Assembly: GCF_000949135.2 (NCBI RefSeq)
Contig: NZ_JTAN02000019.1
Location: 62,001 to 126,000 of the forward strand
Source: Burkholderia sp. USMB20
Lineage (GTDB): Bacteria > Pseudomonadota > Gammaproteobacteria > Burkholderiales > Burkholderiaceae
Direction: 5' to 3'
DNA: 64,000 nucleotides
This document shows, one piece after another, positions 45,379 to 53,046 of this stretch. The first letter of the stretch is position 1; each line of letters opens with the position of its first letter. The position numbers were made by a program, and so were the translations under genes. Under the pieces are notes generated by a model. The model saw only the letters and a list, made by a program, of their open reading frames with translations, did no database searches and had not been told where the DNA came from.

Positions 45379-45744
45379 ATGCAATCGAATTCCCGGATCT
45401 CGCTCGACGACGATGCGCTGGACGCCGACGCCGCCGAGACCGAGGGTCTCGATACGACGGTTCATGTCGACGTCGCGACCGGCAGGATCATGTTTCATGC
45501 GGCGTGGGCGCTCGCGCCCGATGCGCCGCGCGATACCGCGCGGCACGCGGTCGTGCTCGCGCTCAACTGCGACACGATGGAGCGCTATGCGGACCTCGAC
45601 GAACCCGCGCGGATGCGCGTGCACGCGATGCTGCACGACAGCGTGCAGGCCACGCTCGACGCGCTGCCTGACGTCACCGAGGACCTGACGCTGACGATCG
45701 AGCTGACCGACGCGATGCTCGACGCCGCGCGGCACCTGCAGTGA
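45379..45744 (+). CDS. DUF3022-family protein, 121 aa
   Basis: CAGGAGGACAAC precedes the start. After an acidic N-terminus (DDDALDADAAETEG) comes a domain (TVHVDVATGRIMFHAAWAL, LALNCDTMERYADLDEPARMRVHAML) that matches the paralogue at 38267-38653. No signal peptide or membrane segment. The function is unknown, but two copies in one stress region is notable. Confidence 0.85.
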   Translation: MQSNSRISLDDDALDADAAETEGLDTTVHVDVATGRIMFHAAWALAPDAPRDTARHAVVLALNCDTMERYADLDEPARMRVHAMLHDSVQATLDALPDVTEDLTLTIELTDAMLDAARHLQ

Positions 45745-45850
45745 GCGCGGGGCCGGCACCGGCCGGCGGCGGGTACGGCCCCGCATGCAGGCCGCCGGGC
45801 GGGTGCCTCCGATAGTCGCGGGTATTGCCGGCGTCACGTTACATCCGTCG

Positions 45851-45865
45851 TTGAAATCTTTGCAG
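45851..45865 (+). promoter_or_regulatory. Motif TTGAAANNNTTGCAG, copy 2
   Basis: TTGAAATCTTTGCAG. It lies about 180 bases before the sigma-54 element at 46044. Confidence 0.4.
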
Positions 45866-46043
45866 GCGCCGCGCGGCGCTGTCCAATAGGCGCACGCATC
45901 ACGCCGCGACGCGCATGCGCGCCGCCAACCGCCAACCGCCGATCGCCGATCGCGGGTCGCGCCCCATCAAGGCGGCGCCGCGCCGGCCGCCATCCCGACG
46001 GGCGCGGCACGCCCATTGCTGCGTCGATGGATACAGCAGGGTA

Positions 46044-46059
46044 CGGCACATCCGGTGCC
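46044..46059 (+). promoter_or_regulatory. Sigma-54 element before the PfpI-type gene
   Basis: CGGCACATCCGGTGCC. GGCACA is at -24 and GTGCC at -12, with correct spacing. The leader would be only about 12 bases. Confidence 0.5.
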
Positions 46060-46081
46060 ACAACACGACAGGGAGCGATTC

Positions 46082-46630
46082 ATGATCGGCAAGCTGGATC
46101 ATTGCAAGGTAGCGATACTCGCGGTCGACGGCTTCGAGGAAGCCGAGCTCGTCGAACCGCAGCGGGCACTGACGGCAGAGGGCGCGCAGGTCGACGTGAT
46201 TTCGCAGAAGCGCGGCGAGATCCAGGGGTTCAGGCACGTCGACAAGGGCGATCGCGTAAAGGTCGACCGCACGTTCGACGATGCGCGCGAAGGCGATTAC
46301 GACGCGGTCGTGCTGCCGGGCGGCGTGGTCAACGGCGACGCGATCCGGATGCTGCCGGCCGCGCGCGAATTCGTGACCGCGGCCGTCGGCGCGGGCAAGC
46401 CGATTGCCGCGATCTGTCACGGCGGCTGGCTGCTGGTGTCGTCCGGGCTGGTGGACGGCCGCACGATGACGAGCTGGCCGAGCCTGCAGGACGACATCCG
46501 CAATGCGGGCGGCAAGTGGGTCGACCAGGAGGTCGTGCGCGACGGCAACCTGATCACGAGCCGCAAGCCCGCCGACCTGCCCGCATTCAACGGCGCGCTG
46601 GTGCAGTGCCTCGCGTCGCGGGGGCCCTGA
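46082..46630 (+). CDS. PfpI/DJ-1-family protein (protease/glyoxalase-like), 182 aa
   Basis: The family core: VAILAVDGFEEAELVEP at the N-terminus, VVLPGGVVNGD near residue 80, and the nucleophilic elbow AAICHGGWLL with catalytic Cys near residue 106 and His next to it. Related proteins (YhbO, PfpI, DJ-1) act in oxidative, acid or glycation stress as protease or glyoxal-handling enzymes. A GGGAG precedes the start. It lies 3 bases before the DUF1488 gene and is likely one unit with it. Confidence 0.92.
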   Translation: MIGKLDHCKVAILAVDGFEEAELVEPQRALTAEGAQVDVISQKRGEIQGFRHVDKGDRVKVDRTFDDAREGDYDAVVLPGGVVNGDAIRMLPAAREFVTAAVGAGKPIAAICHGGWLLVSSGLVDGRTMTSWPSLQDDIRNAGGKWVDQEVVRDGNLITSRKPADLPAFNGALVQCLASRGP

Positions 46631-46633
46631 GCG

Positions 46634-46975
46634 ATGCCGGCCGAACCCGTTCGCCACGTGACGCTGACCGACGCGCCGCCCGAGTTCGACGGTGCGGCGC
46701 TGCTGATGCGTTTCGTCGTCGAGGTCGACGGGAAGCCGCAAACCTGCACGATCACGGTCGAAGCGCTCGAGGATCATTTCGGCGCGCGCTCCGCGCTCGA
46801 AGCCGACTTGCGCGACGCGTTCGAGCGCGGCCGCGCGCGCATCGAGGCGGCGTGCGCGGACGTGCTGGTCGACGGCAAGGGCGGCGTGGAACTCCACAGC
46901 GGCTACTTCCGCGTGCGCGACAAGGCGGCGGGCAAAACCGCCCGCGCCGGGATGTTCCGTTCGCGGAAGTCGTGA
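46634..46975 (+). CDS. DUF1488-family protein, 113 aa
   Basis: The pattern FDGAALLMRFVVEVDGKPQTC, CTITVEALEDHFGARSALEADL and FERGRARIEAACADVLV matches DUF1488. The C-terminus is basic. It is a soluble domain of unknown function, commonly found next to stress genes in Burkholderia. It starts 3 bases after the PfpI-type gene. Confidence 0.82.
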   Translation: MPAEPVRHVTLTDAPPEFDGAALLMRFVVEVDGKPQTCTITVEALEDHFGARSALEADLRDAFERGRARIEAACADVLVDGKGGVELHSGYFRVRDKAAGKTARAGMFRSRKS

Positions 46976-47062
46976 GTCGGTGGGGCATGCGGCGCGTGCC
47001 GCTGCCGTGCCGCAGTGCGCCCGTGCCGTTCCATTCGCACCATTGGGCGCCATTACACGCCG

Positions 47063-47077
47063 TTGAAAACTTTGCAG
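47063..47077 (+). promoter_or_regulatory. Motif TTGAAANNNTTGCAG, copy 3
   Basis: TTGAAAACTTTGCAG. It lies 75-90 bases upstream of the sigma-54 promoter at 47152. The flanks (TTACA before, CATCACGCCGCG after) match copy 2. Confidence 0.4.
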
Positions 47078-47151
47078 CGGCCCCCGAGCGCCTTGAAGTG
47101 ACACATCACGCCGCGCGCCGGCCGGGCGCCGGGCCGCTCCGTCCCAGATAC

Positions 47152-47167
47152 TGGCACATTCCCTGCA
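47152..47167 (+). promoter_or_regulatory. Sigma-54 promoter of the 74-aa gene
   Basis: TGGCACATTCCCTGCA. It has TGGCAC at -24 and CTGCA at -12, with exact spacing. The predicted start is near 47178, a leader of about 80 bases. Confidence 0.75.
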
Positions 47168-47257
47168 TGTCTCCTCAGATCGCGGCGCACGATTCGCGCC
47201 TGCGCCGGCGCGATGCCATCGTCGTATCGCGCCAAGCCGTCAAATGGGGGAGACAAC

Positions 47258-47482
47258 ATGCTGACCGCACATGAATTTGCCGCACTATTCCTGGTCCATC
47301 GCGCGCCGGAACAGATCCAGGCCGACCGCGAAGATATCGTCGCGTTGGTGGAACAACACCTGATCGAGATGCGCGCCGACGCATCGGGCGCGAGCCGGCT
47401 CGCCCTGACGCCGGACGGGCTGTCGATCGTGCAGCGCATGCTGCGGCACGCCGGGCGCGGGTTCGGCAGTGCCGACGCGTGA
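47258..47482 (+). CDS. Small helical protein, 74 aa
   Basis: The start has GGGGGAG upstream. The chain is mostly alpha-helical (EFAALFLVHRAPEQIQADRED, VALVEQHLIEMRA) and ends with a short basic helix (LSIVQRMLRHAGRGFG). The pattern suggests a small HTH-like or adaptor protein, but I recognise no family. It has a strong sigma-54 promoter with the repeated upstream motif, so it is likely induced in the same response. Confidence 0.75.
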   Translation: MLTAHEFAALFLVHRAPEQIQADREDIVALVEQHLIEMRADASGASRLALTPDGLSIVQRMLRHAGRGFGSADA

Positions 47483-47498
47483 TGCCGAACCGCGCGGC

Positions 47499-48749
47499 TC
47501 AGTGCGCGATCGCGACCGGTGCGTTGACCTGCACGGCCGGCGTATCGCCGTCGAACGGCGGCGCGCACTGGAAGCGGTCGATCACGCCCGGTTCGAACAG
47601 CAGGCAGCAGGTCGAGCCGCCGTACTGGAAATAGCCGATCTCGTCGCCCTTGTCGATTCGCTGCCCCGGCACGACCTCGATCACGCACGACGACACGTCG
47701 CCCATCCCGACGAACACCGCGGCTACCGTCCCGATCCCCGGGTCGTCGCAGTCGATCGCGACCACCGCGCGCGCGGCGACGGCCGTCATGTAGCCCTGCG
47801 AGTCGTTGAGCCCGGCCGGGTCCGGGCCTTCCGCTTCCGCGACCGAGTAGTAGGTGCCGTCGACCCGGTACGCGTGCGTGACGGTGCCGCGCACCGGCGC
47901 GTGCCAGCGGTGATAGTTGTACGCGCTCAGATACGCCTGGTAGAGGTCGCCGCCGACGAAGCGCTCGGCAAGCGGCAGCCGCGCGGGCGTGAAGATGTCG
48001 CGCAGCGAATACGGCTGCCCCTTGATCCAGAACCTGTCGCGGATCTTCACGCTGGATTCGGTGTGATACGGCGCGGCCTCGCACGCGCTGACGATCACGT
48101 GCGGATCGTCCGGCGCCGCGACCGGCCGCGCACCCGCGCGAAAGCGCCGCGTGAAGAAGTCGTTCCACGAGTCGAAGCCCCAGTGCGGCTGGTCCTCGCG
48201 ATACTGGAACTGCGACAGGCCGACGCGCGTGCGCGCTGCATCGCAGAACCAGCCGTCGGGCGGCGACGTGTCGAGATGCGCGCGCGAATGCGGGCCGCCG
48301 AGGAAGTCGCACCACACGTTCAGCACCTGCTTCAGGTGCGCGTTGACCGCCGCGTCGCGAAACACCGCGTGGCCCGACGGCATGCACATCGGCCAGTCGA
48401 GAAACGCGTTCAGCGGGCACACGACCAGGCTCGTTTCGCTGAACGGCGGCGTGTAGGTCATCAGGTGGTCGATCACGGTCATCAGTTCGCCGATCGATGC
48501 GTAGCCGAGCATGCGGCCCGCTTCGAGCGCCTCGTCGATCGCGCGGGTGAGGCTCATGCGCAGCACCGCGTTGTCGTCGAACAGCCGCGCGAGCGCCTGC
48601 ACGGCCGGCGTGCGCAGCTGTTCGCCGGCCTGCGCGCGCGCTGCGTTCGCAATGTTCGCGCGGTACCCGGCCATCTGCGATTCCTCACGGGCCATCCATT
48701 CGCCGAGACGGTGACGCGTTGCGGGCGGCGTGCTGCGGTCGATCGGCAT
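47499..48749 (-). CDS. Phosphatidylserine decarboxylase-family enzyme with N-terminal PSDC-like domain, 416 aa
   Basis: The N-terminal half (~1-190) is a helical PSDC-like domain (LGEWMAREESQMAGYRAN, LIDHLMTYTPPF-like). The C-terminal half has the PSD core: SWNDFFTRRFRAGARPVA, NYHRWHAPVRGTV and the self-cleavage region QYGGSTCCLLF, where the Ser of GGST becomes the pyruvoyl group. The PSDC-PSD layout is shared with PsiD-type amino-acid decarboxylases, so the substrate may be an amino acid such as tryptophan rather than phosphatidylserine. No membrane segment is seen. A sigma-54 element lies 38-53 bases upstream. Confidence 0.85.
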   Translation of the reverse strand: MPIDRSTPPATRHRLGEWMAREESQMAGYRANIANAARAQAGEQLRTPAVQALARLFDDNAVLRMSLTRAIDEALEAGRMLGYASIGELMTVIDHLMTYTPPFSETSLVVCPLNAFLDWPMCMPSGHAVFRDAAVNAHLKQVLNVWCDFLGGPHSRAHLDTSPPDGWFCDAARTRVGLSQFQYREDQPHWGFDSWNDFFTRRFRAGARPVAAPDDPHVIVSACEAAPYHTESSVKIRDRFWIKGQPYSLRDIFTPARLPLAERFVGGDLYQAYLSAYNYHRWHAPVRGTVTHAYRVDGTYYSVAEAEGPDPAGLNDSQGYMTAVAARAVVAIDCDDPGIGTVAAVFVGMGDVSSCVIEVVPGQRIDKGDEIGYFQYGGSTCCLLFEPGVIDRFQCAPPFDGDTPAVQVNAPVAIAH

Positions 48750-48786
48750 GGTCGGCTCCGGAAAGGGTTGCGGTACGAAACGGGGG

Positions 48787-48802
48787 AGCAAGGCGCTTGC
48801 CC
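48787..48802 (-). promoter_or_regulatory. Sigma-54 promoter (minus) of the decarboxylase gene
   Basis: On the minus strand: GGGCAAGCGCCTTGCT, with GGCA and TTGCT at exact spacing. The leader is about 27 bases. It faces away from the plus-strand element 6 bases on. Confidence 0.65.
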
Positions 48803-48808
48803 GACAGG

Positions 48809-48824
48809 CGGCACCCGAATTGCT
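48809..48824 (+). promoter_or_regulatory. Sigma-54 promoter (plus) of the 83-aa gene
   Basis: CGGCACCCGAATTGCT. GGCAC and TTGCT are at exact spacing. The predicted start near 48835 gives a ~35-base leader. Confidence 0.7.
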
Positions 48825-48869
48825 GCGCATCTCAACGAAGGTCTCTTTCAATGAGCCGGGAGGGCACAC

Positions 48870-49121
48870 ATGAACGTAGCTTCGAATGCGCGACAGACCC
48901 AGGACGCGACGTCGACCGACGAGCGCCGCGGCAGCGAACAGCGGACCGTCGCACCGACCCGCACGCGGGCGCGCGTGCGCGCGGCGACGTCCCGCGACGG
49001 CACGCGGCGAAACGAACGCAGCAGCGGGAACGGGCCGGTGGCGCCGACCCGCAAGGAAGGGGCGGGCGAGCCGCAGTGGGAGGATGACGGCGGCGCGATG
49101 CCGCCCGAAGAATGGTCGTGA
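48870..49121 (+). CDS. Small disordered Arg-rich protein, 83 aa
   Basis: GGGAGGG precedes the start. The chain is rich in Arg, Thr and Ser (TRTRARVRAATSRDGTRRNE) and ends acidic (EDDGGAMPPEEWS). It is probably disordered, and nucleic-acid binding is conceivable. No family is recognised. The dedicated sigma-54 promoter is the main evidence that it is a real gene. Confidence 0.65.
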   Translation: MNVASNARQTQDATSTDERRGSEQRTVAPTRTRARVRAATSRDGTRRNERSSGNGPVAPTRKEGAGEPQWEDDGGAMPPEEWS

Positions 49122-49191
49122 CGGTGTGACGCGGCCGGGATCGATGCGTTACCGCCGGTTCGGGTAGCGGTTCCGGCCGAGCCCGGCGTCT

Positions 49192-49240
49192 TGGTTGCGA
49201 TGCCTCCTGAGGCCGCGCGAAAACCGCGCCTCCGCAACCA
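49192..49240. terminator. Hairpin upstream of the ars operon
   Basis: TGGTTGCG pairs with CGCAACCA, enclosing a nested GAGGC/GCCTC stem, and AAAAATTTTT follows 11 bases later. It is a likely end of the preceding transcript, although the T run is displaced from the stem. Confidence 0.45.
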
Positions 49241-49283
49241 GGCCAACAGAAAAAATTTTTGGACACCATGCATCTATTCCATA

Positions 49284-49301
49284 TTTCGATTATTATCGAA
49301 A
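49284..49301. promoter_or_regulatory. ArsR operator
   Basis: TTTCGAT-TATT-ATCGAAA is a perfect inverted repeat immediately before the arsR start, typical of ArsR/SmtB repressor sites. It is expected to overlap the promoter and release on arsenite binding. Confidence 0.7.
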
Positions 49302-49302
49302 C

Positions 49303-49638
49303 ATGGAAACGAACGAAACCATTGACGCCCTCGCGGCGCTCGCCCACGAGTCCCGCCTCGCGGTTTTCCGCGCCCTCGTGCAGGCGGGGCCGGAAGGCAT
49401 GCCGGCCGGGCAGATCGCCACGCTGCTGGACGTGCCGCCGTCATCGCTCTCCTTTCATCTGAAGGAACTGGCGCATGCGCAACTCGTCACCAGCCGCCAG
49501 GAAGGCCGTTTCGTCTTCTACTGCGCGAACTTCGCCACGATGAACGGCCTGCTGGCTTACCTCACGGAGAACTGCTGCGGCGGTAATCCCTGCTCGCCTG
49601 CGGGCACATGTTCCCCGGCCAAGGAGCAACAATCATGA
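49303..49638 (+). CDS. arsR: ArsR-family arsenic-responsive repressor, 111 aa
   Basis: A winged HTH (LAHESRLAVFRALV, then VPPSSLSFHLKELAHAQLVTSRQEGRFVFY) followed by a Cys-rich C-terminus (NCCGGNPCSPAGTC), which is a likely arsenite site of the C-terminal type. The start lies two bases after a perfect inverted repeat, so the protein probably represses its own operon until arsenite binds. The stop overlaps the next start (ATGA). Confidence 0.9.
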   Translation: METNETIDALAALAHESRLAVFRALVQAGPEGMPAGQIATLLDVPPSSLSFHLKELAHAQLVTSRQEGRFVFYCANFATMNGLLAYLTENCCGGNPCSPAGTCSPAKEQQS

Positions 49639-50114
49639 AGCGCTTCCACGTGCACATCAGCGTGCCGAACCTCGCTGACAGCATCCGTTTCTATTCGGCG
49701 CTGTTCGCTGCCGAGCCGACCGTCGTCAAGCGCGACTACGCGAAGTGGATGCTCGATGATCCTCGCGTCAACTTCGCGATTTCGCACCGCGGCGCTGCGC
49801 CCGGTCTCGATCACCTTGGTGTACAGGTCGAAAACGAAGCCGAGCTGGCGGAAATGCACACGCGTCTCAACGGCGCGTCGCTGCCGGTCGACGAGCAAAT
49901 CGGTACGGCGTGCTGCTACGCGCGCTCCGACAAATACTGGACGGTCGACCCGCAAGGCATCGCCTGGGAGACGTACCAGACGCTCGGAGACGTGCCGACC
50001 TTCGGTGAATCCCGTAATTCGCAGTCGGCCGAATCGAATGCCGATGCTTCTGCTTGCTGTACCCCTGCGCGCGGCAAGCCGATCGGCGTGCCGGTGAAAT
50101 CATCCTGCTGCTGA
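49635..50114 (+). CDS. arsI: ArsI/CadI-type dioxygenase fold protein (C-As lyase family), 159 aa
   Basis: A VOC-fold protein beginning MKRFHVHISVPNLADSIRFYSALF. It has the GLDHLGVQVE strand and the motif TACCYARSDKYWTVDPQG; the vicinal Cys pair in ACCYARSDKYW matches the arsenic site of ArsI, and the His and Glu positions fit its iron site. ArsI cuts the C-As bond of trivalent organoarsenicals. A Cys-containing tail (SACCTPARGKPIGVPVKSSC) may bind metal. AAGGAG precedes the start. Family members of unknown activity are also annotated CadI. Confidence 0.85.
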   Translation: MKRFHVHISVPNLADSIRFYSALFAAEPTVVKRDYAKWMLDDPRVNFAISHRGAAPGLDHLGVQVENEAELAEMHTRLNGASLPVDEQIGTACCYARSDKYWTVDPQGIAWETYQTLGDVPTFGESRNSQSAESNADASACCTPARGKPIGVPVKSSCC

Positions 50115-50123
50115 GGTCCATCC

Positions 50124-50618
50124 ATGAGCGACAAGCCCTACAACGTGCTGTTCATCTGCACGGGCAATTCCGCCCGATCGATCCTGTCCGAAGGCCTGAT
50201 GAACCAGCTTGGCGATGGGCGCTTCGTCGCCTATTCGGCCGGCAGTCATCCGAAAGGCGAGGTGAATCCGTTCGCGCTGCGCGAACTGGCGCGTTGGCAA
50301 TTGCCGACCGACGGGTATCGAAGCAAGAGCTGGGACGAGTTCGCGGCGCCTGAAGCACCCCCGCTCGATTTTGTCTTCACCGTGTGCGACAAGGCCGCTG
50401 GCGAAGTCTGCCCGATCTGGCCCGGTCAACCGATCACCGCGCACTGGGGCGTCCCCGATCCGGCCGAAGTCGAAGGCTCCGACGAACGGAAGCAGCAGGC
50501 CATGCACGACGCGGCGCTGACGTTGAAGCGTCGGATCGACCTGCTTCTGTCATTGCCGATCACCAAACTCGATAACGTCGCGCTGCAGAAATCGGTGCGT
50601 GAAATCGGCCAACAGTAA
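50124..50618 (+). CDS. arsC: Arsenate reductase, low-molecular-weight phosphatase type, 164 aa
   Basis: The CX5R loop is ICTGNSARSILSEG near residue 12. It has AYSAGSHPKGEVNPFALREL and SWDEFAAPEAPPLDFVFTVCD with the second Cys of the relay, and the family motif CPIWPGQPITAHWG. It reduces arsenate to arsenite with thioredoxin or glutaredoxin. It lies 9 bases after the arsI-type gene. Confidence 0.92.
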   Translation: MSDKPYNVLFICTGNSARSILSEGLMNQLGDGRFVAYSAGSHPKGEVNPFALRELARWQLPTDGYRSKSWDEFAAPEAPPLDFVFTVCDKAAGEVCPIWPGQPITAHWGVPDPAEVEGSDERKQQAMHDAALTLKRRIDLLLSLPITKLDNVALQKSVREIGQQ

Positions 50619-50634
50619 TTTTGGATGTACTGAC

Positions 50635-51129
50635 ATGACCACGAATGTACTGATTCTCTGCACCCACAATTCAGCACGAAGCGTGCTGTCGGAAGGGATG
50701 CTGAATCATTGGGCCGCGAAGCTCGGCAAGGACGTGCGGGCATACAGCGCCGGCAGTGCGCCGAGCGGTCGCCTCAATCCGTTCGCGCTGGAAGCGCTGA
50801 CGAACGCCGGCGTCGACGTGAGCGGCTACCGCAGCAAGAGCTGGGACGAGTTCACTGTTGATGGTGCGCCCGAGATGCGCGTCGTCATCACGGTATGCGA
50901 TAGCGCAGCGGCAGAGACGTGCCCGTACTGGCCCGGCAGTCCCGTCAAAGTCCATTGGGGCTACGCCGATCCGTCGAACGCGACGGGCGGCGATGACGGG
51001 AAGCGTCTCGCCTTCGAACTGACGCGGCAAGCGATCGGCTATCGCATGCTGCAGTTGCTGGCACTGCCGCTCGATCGCATGAGCAATGCCGAACTCCAGG
51101 CGGCGTTGACCGAGATCTCACAAAACTGA
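50635..51129 (+). CDS. arsC: Second arsenate reductase-family protein, 164 aa
   Basis: A paralogue of the preceding gene with the loop LCTHNSARSVLSEG, the SKSWDEFTVDGAPEMRVVITVCDSAAAETCPYWPG region (cited in part: VVITVCDSAAAETCPYWPG) and VHWGYADPS. THNSARS replaces TGNSARS, which is found in many arsenate reductases of the same fold. The start is 16 bases after the first arsC. The two copies may differ in their electron donor or pentavalent substrate. Confidence 0.9.
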   Translation: MTTNVLILCTHNSARSVLSEGMLNHWAAKLGKDVRAYSAGSAPSGRLNPFALEALTNAGVDVSGYRSKSWDEFTVDGAPEMRVVITVCDSAAAETCPYWPGSPVKVHWGYADPSNATGGDDGKRLAFELTRQAIGYRMLQLLALPLDRMSNAELQAALTEISQN

Positions 51130-51193
51130 CCATTCGGATGGCGATCTGCGGAAACGAGCGACCGCCAACGACTTCAAGACTGAACACCTCGCA

Positions 51194-52264
51194 ATGAACA
51201 CTTCCAATGTCGCCCCGCCGGGCAAGGCCGTCGTAAAGCCTTCCATCAATTTCTTCGAGCGCTACCTGACGGTGTGGGTCGCGCTGTGCATCGTCGCCGG
51301 CATTGCGCTCGGCCAGGTGCTGCCCGGCGTGTTCCAGCAAATCGGCCGCATGGAGTACGCGCAGGTCAATCTACCGGTCGGGCTGCTGATCTGGGTGATG
51401 ATCATCCCGATGCTGGTCAAGGTCGACTTCGGGGCGTTGCATGAAGTGCGTCAGCACGTCAAAGGTATCGGCGTCACGCTCGTCGTGAACTGGCTGGTCA
51501 AGCCGTTCTCGATGGCGTTTCTCGGCTGGCTGTTCATCCGGCATCTGTTCGCGCCGATGCTGCCGGCGGACCAGCTCGACAGCTACATCGCCGGTTTGAT
51601 CCTGCTGGCCGCCGCGCCGTGCACGGCGATGGTGTTCGTGTGGAGCCGGCTGACCGGCGGCGATCCGCTGTTCACGCTGTCGCAGGTCGCGCTGAACGAC
51701 AGCATCATGGTGATCGCGTTCGCGCCGCTGGTCGGGCTGCTGCTGGGGATGTCCGCGATTACCGTGCCGTGGGCGACGCTGCTCACGTCGGTCGTGCTCT
51801 ACATCGTGATTCCGGTGATCCTCGCGCAGATCTGGCGCAAGGTGTTGCTCGCGAACGGGCAAGCTGCGTTCGACGCCGCGATGGCGAAGATCGGCCCGTG
51901 GTCGATCGCCGCGCTGCTGGCCACGCTCGTGCTGCTGTTCGCGTTCCAGGGCGAAGCGATCCTGAAGCAGCCGCTGGTGATCGCGCTGCTCGCGGTGCCG
52001 ATCCTGATCCAGGTGTTCTTCAACGCCGCGCTCGCATACTGGCTCAATCGCGCCGTGGGCGAGAAGCACAACATTGCATGCCCGTCGGCGCTGATCGGCG
52101 CGTCCAACTTCTTCGAGCTGGCCGTCGCGGCCGCGATCAGCCTGTTCGGTTTCCATTCCGGCGCGGCGCTCGCGACCGTCGTCGGCGTGCTGATCGAAGT
52201 GCCGGTCATGCTGCTGGTGGTGCGCATCGTGAACCGGTCGAAGGGCTGGTACGAGCGCGCTTGA
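51194..52264 (+). CDS. acr3: ACR3-family arsenite efflux transporter, 356 aa
   Basis: Ten predicted helices. [21 protein letters not shown] in TM4 carries the Cys required for arsenite transport, and [22 protein letters not shown] in TM9 has the conserved acidic residue. It exports arsenite from the cytoplasm using the proton gradient. It lies 64 bases after the second arsC and 20 bases before arsH. Confidence 0.93.
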   Translation: MNTSNVAPPGKAVVKPSINFFERYLTVWVALCIVAGIALGQVLPGVFQQIGRMEYAQVNLPVGLLIWVMIIPMLVKVDFGALHEVRQHVKGIGVTLVVNWLVKPFSMAFLGWLFIRHLFAPMLPADQLDSYIAGLILLAAAPCTAMVFVWSRLTGGDPLFTLSQVALNDSIMVIAFAPLVGLLLGMSAITVPWATLLTSVVLYIVIPVILAQIWRKVLLANGQAAFDAAMAKIGPWSIAALLATLVLLFAFQGEAILKQPLVIALLAVPILIQVFFNAALAYWLNRAVGEKHNIACPSALIGASNFFELAVAAAISLFGFHSGAALATVVGVLIEVPVMLLVVRIVNRSKGWYERA

Positions 52265-52284
52265 GCAAACCACGGAATCCATCC

Positions 52285-53007
52285 ATGACCGACCGACTGA
52301 CCGACCTGCCGCAACTCGACGCCGATCTCTTTCGCGTACCGGACGCGAGCCGCTTGCGGCCGGCGTCGCCGTCGACGCATCCGCCCCGTCTCCTGCTGCT
52401 TTACGGTTCGCTGCGCGAGCGTTCGTTCAGTCGCCTGCTGGTCGAGGAGGCCGAGCGCCTGCTCACGGCGATGGGCGCCGAGGTGCGCGTGTTCAATCCG
52501 AGCGGCCTGCCGCTGCCCGACGATGCGCCCGAAAGTCACCCGAAGGTGGTCGAATTGCGCGAGCTGGTGATGTGGTCGGAGGGGATGGTCTGGTGCTCGC
52601 CGGAACGACATGGCGCGATGACCGGCATCATGAAGTCGCAGATCGACTGGATTCCGCTGTCGGTCGGCGCGGTGCGGCCGACGCAGGGCAAGACGCTTGC
52701 GGTGATGCAGGTCAGCGGCGGCTCGCAGTCGTTCAATGCGGTAAACCAGATGCGCGTACTCGGACGCTGGATGCGCATGCTGACGATCCCGAACCAGTCG
52801 TCGGTGGCCAAGGCGTTCATGGAATTCGACGAAGCGGGGCGGATGAAGCCGTCGGCCTATTTCGATCGCGTCGTCGACGTGATGGAGGAACTGGTGAAGT
52901 TCACGCTGCTGACGCGCGACATCGGCCCGTATCTGGTCGACCGGTACAGCGAACGGAAGGAAAGCGCGGACGCGTTGTCGAAGCGGGTGAATCAGCGGGG
53001 GATTTGA
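52285..53007 (+). CDS. arsH: ArsH NADPH-dependent FMN reductase, 240 aa
   Basis: The flavodoxin-like core begins after a ~35-residue arm with [21 protein letters not shown] (FMN phosphate loop GSLRERS) and includes [25 protein letters not shown] and [23 protein letters not shown]. ArsH oxidises trivalent methyl- or phenyl-arsenicals to less toxic forms. Full length for the family. Confidence 0.93.
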   Translation: MTDRLTDLPQLDADLFRVPDASRLRPASPSTHPPRLLLLYGSLRERSFSRLLVEEAERLLTAMGAEVRVFNPSGLPLPDDAPESHPKVVELRELVMWSEGMVWCSPERHGAMTGIMKSQIDWIPLSVGAVRPTQGKTLAVMQVSGGSQSFNAVNQMRVLGRWMRMLTIPNQSSVAKAFMEFDEAGRMKPSAYFDRVVDVMEELVKFTLLTRDIGPYLVDRYSERKESADALSKRVNQRGI

Positions 53008-53046
53008 ACCGTACGGGTACCGCTCATCCAATCGGGAATCGATGTC

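Larger units (their letters stand above)
45745..46081. other. Upstream region of the PfpI-type gene
   Basis: No gene in these 337 bases. It holds copy 2 of the TTGAAANNNTTGCAG motif at 45851, a sigma-54-like element at 46044, and a block (TTACA ... GTTGAAA ... CTTTGCAG ... CATCACGCCGCG, ~45839-45908) that recurs in front of the 74-aa gene. Confidence 0.6.

Noticed and set aside
45851-47077. Reading TTGAAANNNTTGCAG itself as a -24/-12 promoter
   Set aside because: The TTGCA half fits -12, but the bases 12 upstream are GT or CT instead of GG.
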